A stretch of 10,386 nucleotides of DNA from Bacillota bacterium (GTDB taxonomy: Bacteria; Bacillota; Clostridia; Lachnospirales; CAG-274), in the NCBI GenBank assembly GCA_017627115.1, contig JAGAHK010000272.1, positions 1 through 10,386 of the forward strand, written 5' to 3'. Numbering within the stretch: the stretch's first letter is position 1; the number at the start of each line of letters is the position of its first letter. The notes under the pieces are model-generated. The model ran no database searches and was not told where the DNA came from. It worked only from the letters and a program-made list of their open reading frames with translations. This document shows, piece after piece, positions 1-6,892 of the stretch. The position numbers were made by a program, and so were the translations under genes.

Positions 1-49
1 ACACTTCCTTTCCGAATAAAAAACAAATTACGGGACAAAATAATACTGC

Positions 50-78
50 GTATCCGATATAAAAATTATAGCGGATAC
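50..78. repeat. 29-bp near-palindrome upstream of the DUF1540 gene
   Basis: Bases 50-56 (GTATCCG) pair with 72-78 (CGGATAC). After one A/G mismatch (57/71), 58-62 (TATAA) pair with 66-70 (TTATA), leaving a 3-base loop. This gives 12 base pairs around centre 64. It lies 44 bp before the DUF1540 start codon. It could be a transcription-factor operator or the terminator hairpin of a gene left of the window; the bases after it (CTTTCC on +) are not a clean T-run, so an operator is somewhat more likely. No convincing -35/-10 pair could be assigned around it. The rest of 1-121 shows no coding signal. Confidence 0.5.
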
Positions 79-121
79 TTTCCTTATAGATTTTGAAAAA
101 ACACAAACGGAGGTGCCTCTT

Positions 122-277
122 ATGGCTATTAACGAATCTATCAAGTGTCGTGTTGACAGCTGCAAGCATTTTGAAAAAAATCACTGTTCACTTACCGATA
201 TAACTGTGGGCAACGATTGTCTCACAAATGCAAAGGATTGCTCCGATACGGAGTGCCGCAGTTTTGAAACACACTGA
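122..277 (+). CDS. DUF1540 domain-containing small cysteine-rich protein
   Basis: This encodes 51 residues, starting MAINESIKCRVDSC. Six cysteines at 9, 14, 22, 33, 40 and 45 follow the DUF1540 pattern (a CxVxxC-type start, a central C followed by an I-x-V segment, and a final C-x-S-F near the end). The function of the family is not known; the cysteine spacing, with His16 and His21, suggests a small metal-binding (probably zinc) or disulfide fold, which is inference. There is no signal peptide or membrane segment, so it is probably cytoplasmic. The start is well supported: GGAGGTG at 109-115 sits 6 bases before the ATG. It is monocistronic, read toward the convergent tex operon and separated from it by a shared terminator. 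The length is normal for the family, whose members are often this short. Confidence 0.85.
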   Translation: MAINESIKCRVDSCKHFEKNHCSLTDITVGNDCLTNAKDCSDTECRSFETH

Positions 278-297
278 TCATTGTCGGGCTTAATGCC

Positions 298-348
298 AAA
301 AAAGGCTGAAACACGGGATCTTTATCCCGATGTAACAGCCCTTTTTTT
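298..348. terminator. Bidirectional intrinsic terminator between DUF1540 gene and tex
   Basis: The stem has an outer GGCTG (304-308) / CAGCC (336-340), a middle ACA/TGT, and an inner CGGGAT (314-319) / ATCCCG (324-329) with a CTTT loop. On the + strand it is followed by C and seven Ts (342-348). On the - strand it is followed by six Ts (complement of 298-303). It can therefore end both the rightward DUF1540 transcript and the leftward rph-rdgB-tex transcript. The tex stop codon (347-349) lies inside the T-run, so little sequence is left between gene end and terminator. Confidence 0.85.
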
Positions 349-2494
349 ATTTATCCTCCAAAAGCATAGACAGTGATATTCTGTTTTTCTTTACATCAAC
401 GCCAAGCACTTTGACTTCGACTATATCACCCACACTCACAACATCGAGAGGGTGTTTGATATATTTGTTGGACATCTGCGATATATGCACAAGACCGTCC
501 TGATGAACGCCTATATCGACAAATGCGCCGAAATCTATAACATTTCTTACCGTACCGCGCATTATCATACCCTCGCGCAGGTCTTCCATGCCCAGCACAT
601 CACTTCTTAAAATAGGTTTGGGCATTTCGTCACGAGGATCGCGGCCCGGCTTTTCAAGCTCCTTGATAATGTCTTTTAAAGTAGGCTCACCAACACCCAT
701 TTCGTCTGCAAGTGCTTTTATATTCTTTATTTTTTTCGATAAATTCAAGCCTTTTACAGTAAGGTCGGCTTTTGTGTATCCAAGCTTTTCAAGCAAGGTC
801 TCCGCAACGGTATAGCTTTCGGGATGAACCCCTGTATTGTCAAGCGGTTCGCTTCCGTCTATGCGCAGGAAACCCGCACACTGTTCAAAAGCTTTCGGAC
901 CGAGTTTCGACACCTTTAAAAGCTGTTTTCTTTCGGTAAACGGACCGTTTTCTTCTCTGTATGCTATGATATTTTTTGCAATTGTATTGGAAACACCCGC
1001 AACATAGCCAAGAAGCGACGGAGAAGCCGTGTTAAGGTCTACACCGACACTGTTAACGCAGCCTTCAACAACACCGCCGAGTGCTTCACCAAGCTGTTTC
1101 TGGTTCATATCGTGCTGATACTGACCGACACCGATGCTCTTCGGGTCGATCTTTACAAGCTCGGCAAGCGGATCCTGCAAGCGTCTGCCTATGGATACGG
1201 CACTTCTTAAAGCAACGTCATATTCGGGGAATTCCTCCGCGCCGAGTTTTGATGCGGAGTATACTGAAGCGCCTGCCTCATTTACTATTATATAAAAGAT
1301 AGGCTTCTTTAATGCCTTGATAAGATTTACCGCAAACTGTTCAGTCTCTCTCGAAGCCGTGCCGTTGCCTATAGCTATAACATCGACATTGTGCTTATTT
1401 ATCATTGCGGTAAGTATTTTGTTGGCAGCATCTATTTTGTTATGCGGCGGAACGGGATAAATAACGCCCGTGTCGAGCACCTTTCCAAAACCGTCTATAA
1501 CGGCAACTTTACATCCCGTTCTGAAACCGGGGTCAAGTGCAAGCACAACTTTATCCTTGATAGGCGGCTGCAAAAGAAGCTGACGCAGGTTTTCTCCAAA
1601 AACTTTTATTGCGCTCTCCTCCGCTTTTTCCGTAAGCTCATTTCTTATCTCACGCTCGATCGACGGTGCAATAAGGCGTTTGTAGCTGTCATCTATCGTC
1701 TCCGAAAGAACATTCCTTATTTCCTGTGATTTTGAGAAAACTATCTCCGAATCGAGTTTTTTATAGATGTCCTCAACGGGCGCAATAAGCTTGACGGTAA
1801 GTATGCCCTCTTTTTCACCGCGGTTTATGGCAAGAACACGATGACCTGCGATTTTTTTCACAGGCTCGGTAAAGTCATAATACATCTCATAAACCGACTG
1901 TTCTTCCTCTTTAGCCGCCTTTGTTTCGATCATACCCTTATCGAATGTAAGTTTTCTGATGATTTTTCTGAAATCCGCATTATCGGATATCATTTCCGCT
2001 ATAATATCTTTTGCGCCGTCAACAGCCTGCTGTGCCGTTTCTATTTCCTTTTCGGGATCTATGTATTTTTCCGCTTCTTTTGTAAGATCGTCATTTGTAA
2101 GCTGAAGCCAGATGAAATTTGCAAGAGGTTCAAGACCTTTTTCCTTTGCAATGGTTGCGCGCGTGCGGCGTTTCGGGCGGAAAGGACGATAAATATCTTC
2201 TATTTCCGAAAGAGTTTTTGCGTTGTCAAGCGCAAGCGCTATCTCGTCTGTAAGACTGCCCTGCTCCTCGATAAGCTTTTTTGTTGTTTCGCATTTTTCG
2301 TTAAGGTTGCGCAGATAAATCAGCCTGTCATAAAGTTCACGCAAAAGCTGATCGTCGAGCGAACCCGTCATTTCTTTACGGTAACGTGCGATAAACGGTA
2401 TGGTATTGCCCTCGTCTATAAGTTTTACCGTGTTTTCCACCTGTGTTTTCTTTAAATTAAACTCCTGCTGCAAAGCAAGTATCTCATCAAACAT
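347..2494 (-). CDS. tex: Tex family transcription accessory / S1 RNA-binding protein
   Basis: This 715-residue protein is full length for Tex (B. subtilis YdcI and E. coli YhgF are similar in size). Domains in order: the N-terminal Tex helical region with the signature EGNTIPFIARYRKE (28-41); a YqgF/RNase H-like domain from about 315 to 440, with LALDPGFRTG (318-327) and GNGTASRE (376-383); helix-hairpin-helix repeats at about 485-545; and a C-terminal S1 domain at 641-712 (GTVRNVIDFGAFVDIG, then DGLVHIS). Tex proteins are cytoplasmic, bind nucleic acid and associate with transcription; in some bacteria they affect toxin expression or transcription-coupled processes, but no exact reaction is agreed. 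The start is supported by GGAGG at 2501-2505 on the minus strand, 6 bases before ATG. That ribosome site lies in the last codons of the phosphoesterase gene, so the two are probably translationally coupled. It is the last gene of the rph operon. Confidence 0.97.
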   Translation of the reverse strand: MFDEILALQQEFNLKKTQVENTVKLIDEGNTIPFIARYRKEMTGSLDDQLLRELYDRLIYLRNLNEKCETTKKLIEEQGSLTDEIALALDNAKTLSEIEDIYRPFRPKRRTRATIAKEKGLEPLANFIWLQLTNDDLTKEAEKYIDPEKEIETAQQAVDGAKDIIAEMISDNADFRKIIRKLTFDKGMIETKAAKEEEQSVYEMYYDFTEPVKKIAGHRVLAINRGEKEGILTVKLIAPVEDIYKKLDSEIVFSKSQEIRNVLSETIDDSYKRLIAPSIEREIRNELTEKAEESAIKVFGENLRQLLLQPPIKDKVVLALDPGFRTGCKVAVIDGFGKVLDTGVIYPVPPHNKIDAANKILTAMINKHNVDVIAIGNGTASRETEQFAVNLIKALKKPIFYIIVNEAGASVYSASKLGAEEFPEYDVALRSAVSIGRRLQDPLAELVKIDPKSIGVGQYQHDMNQKQLGEALGGVVEGCVNSVGVDLNTASPSLLGYVAGVSNTIAKNIIAYREENGPFTERKQLLKVSKLGPKAFEQCAGFLRIDGSEPLDNTGVHPESYTVAETLLEKLGYTKADLTVKGLNLSKKIKNIKALADEMGVGEPTLKDIIKELEKPGRDPRDEMPKPILRSDVLGMEDLREGMIMRGTVRNVIDFGAFVDIGVHQDGLVHISQMSNKYIKHPLDVVSVGDIVEVKVLGVDVKKNRISLSMLLEDK

Positions 2495-2497
2495 TTT

Positions 2498-2977
2498 TTA
2501 CCTCCGCCCGACTATAGTCGGGTAAATCTCATTATCTTCAATTTTTATTATGCCGTAGCTTTCTTTTGAACCGCCGCGCGGAAGCGCAAGGCTGCCCGGA
2601 TTCATCACTACGATATTTTTTATGACCTCTAAATACGGTTCATGCGTATGTCCGAAAAGACAGATATCGGCTCCCACCTCCATACCGCGGTAAACAAGCG
2701 AAGATGGATCGTATTTAACATCGTAATAGTGTCCGTGGGTGATATAAAACATCTTGCCGCCGAGTTCAAACACCTGTTCGGCAAGCGCGGAACCGTTATA
2801 ATCACAATTGCCTGCTACATAGTAGACAGGCAATTTATAGTTTCGTTTTATAAAATCGGCATCTTCAACATTATCGCCAAGATGGATGACCGCATCTATA
2901 TCATCCTTGATGTCTTTAAGCAGTGATACGATCTTGTTGAGTGTGCGGTGAGTATCGCTTATTACAAGAACACGCAT
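2498..2977 (-). CDS. YfcE/YsnB-like metallophosphoesterase
   Basis: This is a calcineurin-like phosphoesterase of the small YfcE/MJ0936 type. With the ATG at 2977 it has 159 residues, and all metal-binding motifs are visible: SDTH (D8, H10), HLGDNVED (D35), GNCD (57-59), THGH (H81, H83) and GHTH (109-112), followed by NPGS (126-129). The family hydrolyses phosphodiesters with Mn or similar metals in vitro; the natural substrate is unknown. The ATG start gives the usual MRVLVISDTH beginning and is preceded by GGTGA at 2983-2987. An in-frame TTG at 2989 would add four residues and overlap rdgB, but is less likely. The gene begins 5 bases after the rdgB stop and ends 3 bases before tex. In B. 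subtilis the matching gene ysnB also follows rph and ysnA, so the order is conserved, and a role linked to RNA or nucleotide metabolism is a reasonable inference. Confidence 0.93.
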   Translation of the reverse strand: MRVLVISDTHRTLNKIVSLLKDIKDDIDAVIHLGDNVEDADFIKRNYKLPVYYVAGNCDYNGSALAEQVFELGGKMFYITHGHYYDVKYDPSSLVYRGMEVGADICLFGHTHEPYLEVIKNIVVMNPGSLALPRGGSKESYGIIKIEDNEIYPTIVGRR

Positions 2978-2982
2978 AATTA

Positions 2983-3573
2983 TCACCAATTTACTCTTTT
3001 AAGCCTTTCCGCTATAGCCCTCAGAGCCTTGCCGCGGTGACTTATTTTATTTTTTTCTTCCATAGTAAGCTGTGCTGTTGTTTTCTTGTACTTCGGTACA
3101 TAGAAAATAGGGTCGTATCCGAAACCGTTTTCACCCGCAGGTTCCTGTGCAATAAGGCCCTCAACGGTCTCTCTGTCGATTATTGTGTATTTATCGGGCA
3201 CTGCCGCAGCTATAGCGCAAACAAAACGCGCAGAACGCTGTGAACCTCTTGCGCTTTTCATTCTTTCAAGTATTGCTTTGTTTTTCTCGGTGTAAGGTGT
3301 ATCCTCGCCCATAAAACGTGAAGAATGAACACCCGGTTCACCACCGAGAAAATCTATCTCAAGACCCGAATCATCCGCAAGCACGATCTCATTGGTGAGC
3401 TTCATTATTTCCTCCGCCTTTTTAATGGCATTATCCTCAAAGGTCTCGCCGTCCTCGACAATATCAATATCAATGCCTGCTTCTTTCATTGAAATGACCT
3501 CATATTCGCTACCGAGTATCTCCCTTATTTCTTTAAGCTTATTCTCGTTTTTGGTTGCGAAAATTATTTTCAT
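2983..3573 (-). CDS. rdgB: RdgB/HAM1 non-canonical purine NTP pyrophosphatase (XTP/dITP diphosphatase)
   Basis: This 196-residue protein has the normal length for the family. The motifs are clear: the N-terminal [11 protein letters not shown] (5-15), the catalytic region [10 protein letters not shown] (65-74, with Asp68 matching the E. coli active-site Asp), [11 protein letters not shown] (77-87), [12 protein letters not shown] (147-158) and the C-terminal KISHRGKA (176-183). The enzyme hydrolyses ITP, dITP and XTP to the monophosphate and pyrophosphate, keeping deaminated purines out of DNA and RNA. It acts in the cytoplasm, usually as a dimer with Mg. Its ATG overlaps the rph stop as ATGA (3570-3573), a typical arrangement for translational coupling. 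A G-run in the last rph codons may serve as a weak ribosome site. The B. subtilis equivalent is ysnA, also directly after rph. Confidence 0.97.
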   Translation of the reverse strand: MKIIFATKNENKLKEIREILGSEYEVISMKEAGIDIDIVEDGETFEDNAIKKAEEIMKLTNEIVLADDSGLEIDFLGGEPGVHSSRFMGEDTPYTEKNKAILERMKSARGSQRSARFVCAIAAAVPDKYTIIDRETVEGLIAQEPAGENGFGYDPIFYVPKYKKTTAQLTMEEKNKISHRGKALRAIAERLKRVNW

Positions 3574-4286
3574 ACCCCCAACACCTGCCTTTGTATTTTG
3601 TTAAGTTCTTCATTTCCTGCTTTTGCCAGTGCAAGCAATTCATTAAGAGCATCCATGCCAAATGTGTTGTTTTCGCCCGTGCCCTGCAATTCAATAAACT
3701 CGCCTTTGTCGGTCATAACAACATTCATATCGACCTCGGCCGAAGAATCCTCAACATAGCAAAGATCAAGACACGGTTTGCCGTCAACAATGCCGACACT
3801 TATTGCCGACACAAAATTCACTATCGGACTTTTTTCAAGCACGCCGTCTTCCACAAGCTTTTCGCACGCAAGATAAAGTGCAACAAAGCCGCCTGTTATG
3901 GATGCAGTGCGCGTACCGCCGTCTGCCTGAATAACATCGCAGTCAACGGTGATAGTTCTTTCGCCGAGAAGCTTAAAATCCACAGCCATTCTCAACGATC
4001 TGCCGATAAGGCGCTGTATCTCAACACTTCTTGCATTTTGCTTTCCCTTTGATATATCACGTTTGTTTCGTGTATTGGTAGCCCTGGGCAGCATAGAATA
4101 TTCGGCAGTGACCCAGCCCTCACCGCTCATTTTTTTAAACGGCGGCACGCTTTCCTCGACCGAAGCATTGCAAATAACCTTTGTATTGCCCATTTCTATC
4201 AAAACCGAACCTTCGGGATGTATTATGTAATTCTTTATCATATTAACAGGCCTTAACTGCGCCTGTTTCCTGCCGTCTTTACGCAT
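3570..4286 (-). CDS. rph: Ribonuclease PH
   Basis: This 238-residue phosphorolytic 3'-5' exoribonuclease is full length. Family landmarks: MRKDGR start, [13 protein letters not shown] (25-37), [14 protein letters not shown] (57-70), the phosphate-binding [10 protein letters not shown] (123-132, including Arg126), and [20 protein letters not shown] (173-192), with the acidic pair Asp180 and Asp186 expected to bind metal. RNase PH trims extra nucleotides from tRNA 3' ends and takes part in rRNA turnover, using phosphate and releasing nucleoside diphosphates; it works as a hexameric ring. The start is supported by GGAGGG at 4293-4298, 6 bases before the ATG. It is the first gene of a four-gene leftward operon and has an extended -10 promoter 31 bases upstream. 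Nothing is truncated or missing, unlike the frameshifted rph of E. coli K-12. Confidence 0.98.
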   Translation of the reverse strand: MRKDGRKQAQLRPVNMIKNYIIHPEGSVLIEMGNTKVICNASVEESVPPFKKMSGEGWVTAEYSMLPRATNTRNKRDISKGKQNARSVEIQRLIGRSLRMAVDFKLLGERTITVDCDVIQADGGTRTASITGGFVALYLACEKLVEDGVLEKSPIVNFVSAISVGIVDGKPCLDLCYVEDSSAEVDMNVVMTDKGEFIELQGTGENNTFGMDALNELLALAKAGNEELNKIQRQVLGV

Positions 4287-4316
4287 AACATTCCCTCCAT
4301 TTCAATACTTGGTTTA

Positions 4317-4325
4317 ATTATAACA
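4317..4325 (-). promoter_or_regulatory. Extended -10 promoter for the rph operon
   Basis: On the minus strand this reads TGTTATAAT, a perfect TATAAT with the TGn extension. The -35 position 17 bases upstream (TTTTAT) is poor, as is common for extended -10 promoters. Predicted start of transcription is near 4310, giving a leader of about 24 bases that contains the GGAGGG ribosome site. Confidence 0.7.
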
Positions 4326-4373
4326 CAAAACTCTTTTAAATAAAAGCCTTTTTTTACTAATTATTAAAAAATT

Positions 4374-4401
4374 TTAACATATATTATATACAAAATATAA
4401 T
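4374..4401 (+). promoter_or_regulatory. Promoter for the YkvI-like membrane protein gene
   Basis: TTAACA (4374-4379, five of six matches to TTGACA) and a perfect TATAAT (4396-4401) are separated by 16 bases. Transcription would start near 4408, leaving a leader of only about 15 bases before the ATG at 4423. The surrounding 4290-4422 is very AT-rich and holds only this and the divergent rph promoter. Confidence 0.65.
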
Positions 4402-4422
4402 GCGAAATACCGTATCGAGTAT

Positions 4423-5361
4423 ATGAACAAAAAAAATGCGTTTTTTTATGCTTTTATCTATCTTTCCGCCCTTATCGGCGCAGGTTTTGCAACAGGCAAG
4501 GAACTGTATTTTTATTTTTTCCGCTACGGAAAAGTATCTGGAATAACGGGGGTTTTTGCTGCCGCCGTTTTGTTTGCGGCAAGCGCCTATAAAACGCTTA
4601 TCACAGTTTCCCGTAATTCGCTTTCCGACTGCCGTGAAGTTTTTGTGTATCTTTTCGGCAATACTCCCGGCAGACTTTTTCATACTGTTGCAAACTGTTT
4701 TTTTATTGTACTTTTCGCAGCTATGGCAGCTTCTTTCGGAGAAATTGCAAACGACCTTTGGAATATTCCCAAAAATGCGGCAGGGTTTGTTTTTTGTGTA
4801 TTCTGCCTGCTCGCATCTGCCAAAAACAGCAGGCTCACGGAGATAACAAGCATCATACTTTGTCCCTGCATCCTGCTTGGCTGTCCCGTTTTGGCATTGT
4901 CGGCAAATACAAGTTTTGATATTGCTATGCCCGACCCTGCCGTCATTGGTTCCGCTGTTATCTATACATCATATAATCTGCTGACTTCCACCGCAGTTTT
5001 ATGCGGATGCAAAAAAGCGGATAAAAAAACCGCTTTGCTTACCGCTGTTATTATCTTTGCTGCCTTTTTTATTTCGGGCAGTCTTTTCGGTATGCTTTCG
5101 GACAGTTCCTCTCAGCTGCCCGTATTTGAAAACATAAAAAACAGCCCAACAAAATGTGTTATATATACTTTTATTCTCCTTTGCGCAATAATAACAACAG
5201 CTTTATGCAATTTGCGTGCCCTGCCCCAAAAAATGCCAAAAACCGCAGCAGTGATAACAGGTTATCTTATCTCACTGTGCGGTTTCGGTAAAATAGTTGA
5301 AAACTTATATTTTATTTTCGGTATGATCAGCTGTGCCGTGCTTACGGCATTAATGCTTTAA
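4423..5361 (+). CDS. YkvI-family polytopic membrane protein (APC/LeuT-fold superfamily)
   Basis: This 312-residue, strongly hydrophobic protein has about ten predicted membrane segments, by eye at 8-28, 38-58, 87-107, 118-133, 140-160, 172-194, 203-223, 246-264, 273-290 and 293-311. The first helix carries GAGFATGKE (19-27), matching the GAGFASGQE signature of B. subtilis YkvI and related proteins, a glycine-rich unwound-helix motif seen in LeuT-fold transporters. YTSYNL (181-186) is another segment typical of the family. The substrate is unknown; transport of an amino acid or similar small solute, probably ion-coupled, is inference from the superfamily. The start is the first ATG after the promoter, but the ribosome site is weak (only GAG at 4417-4419, 3 bases away). 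The gene stands alone, divergent from rph, and its stop overlaps the rfbC stop on the other strand. It is unusually rich in cysteine (nine or more) for a membrane protein. Confidence 0.83.
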   Translation: MNKKNAFFYAFIYLSALIGAGFATGKELYFYFFRYGKVSGITGVFAAAVLFAASAYKTLITVSRNSLSDCREVFVYLFGNTPGRLFHTVANCFFIVLFAAMAASFGEIANDLWNIPKNAAGFVFCVFCLLASAKNSRLTEITSIILCPCILLGCPVLALSANTSFDIAMPDPAVIGSAVIYTSYNLLTSTAVLCGCKKADKKTALLTAVIIFAAFFISGSLFGMLSDSSSQLPVFENIKNSPTKCVIYTFILLCAIITTALCNLRALPQKMPKTAAVITGYLISLCGFGKIVENLYFIFGMISCAVLTALML

Positions 5362-5972
5362 AACTTGAAAGTATCCTTTATACCCGACCATTTTTGGTCT
5401 TTATCGCTTAAATTCAAAGGTGTGCCGTCAAGGAGAGTATAACCCGAAGCATTTGCCGTGCCGTCGTATTCTCCTTTAACGCCCAAAGCTGCCCAGTCAA
5501 TGCCTATTTCGGGATCGTTCCACGCAAGACCGCCCTCGTCACCCGGATGGTAAAAATCGGTGCATTTATAGCAGAACTCCGCCATATCGCTCAATACAAG
5601 GAAACCGTGTGCAAAGCCCTCGGGGATATAGAATTGTTTTTTGTTTTCTTCCGTCAGTTCAACGCCAAACCACTTTCCGTAGGTTTTGCTGCCGCTTCTC
5701 AAATCAACGGCTACATCAAAAACATTGCCCTTGATCACACGGACAAGTTTGCCCTGCGGAAACTGTTTCTGAAAATGCAGACCGCGCAGAACACCTTTTG
5801 AGGAGCATGATTGATTATCCTGCACAAAAACCATATCAAGACCGTTTTCGTGCATATCGTTTTGATTGTAAGTCTCCATAAAATAGCCGCGTGCATCGCC
5901 GTGCACGGCAGGCTCTATTATACAAAGACCCTCTATGCCGCCCGCATTTTTCTCAACTTTTATCTGTCCCAT
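5358..5972 (-). CDS. rfbC: dTDP-4-dehydrorhamnose 3,5-epimerase
   Basis: This 204-residue cupin enzyme (RmlC) catalyses the third step of dTDP-L-rhamnose synthesis, epimerising C3 and C5 of dTDP-4-keto-6-deoxyglucose. Motifs in order: HGDARGYFMETYN (24-36), VLRGLHFQ with the catalytic-base His66 (61-68), GNVFDVAVDLR (82-92), IPEGFAHGFLVL (116-127), then YKCTDFYHP (135-143) and the conserved WNDPEIGIDW (151-160). The length is slightly above the usual 180-190, with a longer C-terminal tail. The start is set by AAGGAG (5981-5986, minus strand), 8 bases before ATG, and the ATG shares one base with the rfbD stop (TAATG). It is the last gene of the rfb operon. No terminator follows; its stop codon overlaps that of the convergent YkvI-like gene. 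Confidence 0.97.
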   Translation of the reverse strand: MGQIKVEKNAGGIEGLCIIEPAVHGDARGYFMETYNQNDMHENGLDMVFVQDNQSCSSKGVLRGLHFQKQFPQGKLVRVIKGNVFDVAVDLRSGSKTYGKWFGVELTEENKKQFYIPEGFAHGFLVLSDMAEFCYKCTDFYHPGDEGGLAWNDPEIGIDWAALGVKGEYDGTANASGYTLLDGTPLNLSDKDQKWSGIKDTFKF

Positions 5973-6883
5973 TATTCTATCTCCTTTAAATATCTTTTAA
6001 GCGCATCTTTCCACGAAGGCAGGGGGTCAAAACCGTTTTCTTTGAGCTTTGACTTATCAAGACGCGAATTAAACGGTCTTGCAGCCTTTGAAAGACCGTA
6101 TTCTTCCGTAGTTACGGGAATGACCGTGGAAGGTATGCCTGCCTGTGCGAATATTTCTTTTGTAAAATCACACCAGCTGATGTATCCACCCTCGTTTGTT
6201 GCGTGATAATAACCGTATTTTTCCGTTTCGATCATATCGACAAGCAGTCTTGAAAGATCGTAGGTATAGGTCGGCGTACCGATCTGGTCGTTGACAACGC
6301 GCACTACATCATGATTTTTGCCTACATTTATCATTGTTTTGATAAAGTTTTTGCCGTTCACGCCAAACACCCATGCGATACGCACAATAAAATACTTATT
6401 AAGTGTTTTTGAAACGGCGAGTTCACCCTCAAGCTTTGACTTGCCGTAAATATTAAGCGGTGCATAGTCCTTGCAGTCGGGCTTCCATGGTTCTGTACCC
6501 TGACCGTCAAAAACATAATCGGTGCTTATATATACCATTTTGCCGTCAATTTTTTTGACAGCCTCCGCAATATTTTCCGTTCCCTTTGCGTTGATGGCAA
6601 AAACTTTCTCCTGCTTGTCCTCGTCTTCTGCGAGATCAACTGCCGTCCATGCCGCACAGTGTACCACTGCATCGGGTCTGATATCGCAGATGAGTTTTTC
6701 AACACAATCTTTATCGGTAATATCCATCTGCACATAAGGCATTCCAACAACGGGGCTGCCGTCTTCGGCACCGCTGTATTTTTCGTGGATATCGCTGCCT
6801 ATGCCTTCATATCCTCTTTTATGCAGCTCGTTCATAACATCGTGGCCAAGCTGACCTGCCACACCCGTTACCAAAACTTTCAT
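5972..6883 (-). CDS. rfbD: dTDP-4-dehydrorhamnose reductase
   Basis: This 303-residue short-chain dehydrogenase-type enzyme (RmlD) catalyses the last step, NAD(P)H-dependent reduction to dTDP-L-rhamnose. Visible features are the Rossmann loop GVAGQLG (7-13), the acidic MDIT segment (52-55), CAAWTAVDLAE (75-85), STDYVFDG (119-126), the catalytic YGKSK (Tyr145, Lys149) and RIAWVFG (167-173). The C-terminal half carries SRLDKSKL and the sugar-binding region expected of RmlD. The ribosome site AGGTGA (6888-6893) overlaps the rfbB stop codon region; the gap between the genes is 9 bases, so translation is probably coupled. It is full length, with no missing catalytic residue. Confidence 0.97.
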   Translation of the reverse strand: MKVLVTGVAGQLGHDVMNELHKRGYEGIGSDIHEKYSGAEDGSPVVGMPYVQMDITDKDCVEKLICDIRPDAVVHCAAWTAVDLAEDEDKQEKVFAINAKGTENIAEAVKKIDGKMVYISTDYVFDGQGTEPWKPDCKDYAPLNIYGKSKLEGELAVSKTLNKYFIVRIAWVFGVNGKNFIKTMINVGKNHDVVRVVNDQIGTPTYTYDLSRLLVDMIETEKYGYYHATNEGGYISWCDFTKEIFAQAGIPSTVIPVTTEEYGLSKAARPFNSRLDKSKLKENGFDPLPSWKDALKRYLKEIE

Positions 6884-6892
6884 TTTATCACC

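Noticed and set aside
1841..2455. Open frame of 204 codons on the + strand opposite tex
   Set aside because: It lies wholly antisense to a well-conserved gene, its product is Phe/Cys/Arg-rich with no recognisable domain, and it has no ribosome site.
2978..2989. Upstream TTG start for the metallophosphoesterase
   Set aside because: It would overlap rdgB and add four residues before the conserved MRVLVISDTH start; the ATG at 2977 has GGTGA at a workable distance.
3555..4052. Open frame of 165 codons on the + strand opposite rph
   Set aside because: Antisense to RNase PH, low-complexity translation with many Cys/His/Phe; not a gene.
4332..4353. Weak hairpin CTTTT-AAAT-AAAAG followed by a T-run on the + strand
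   Set aside because: Only five A/T-rich pairs in an AT-rich promoter region, with no rightward gene ending before it; not a credible terminator.
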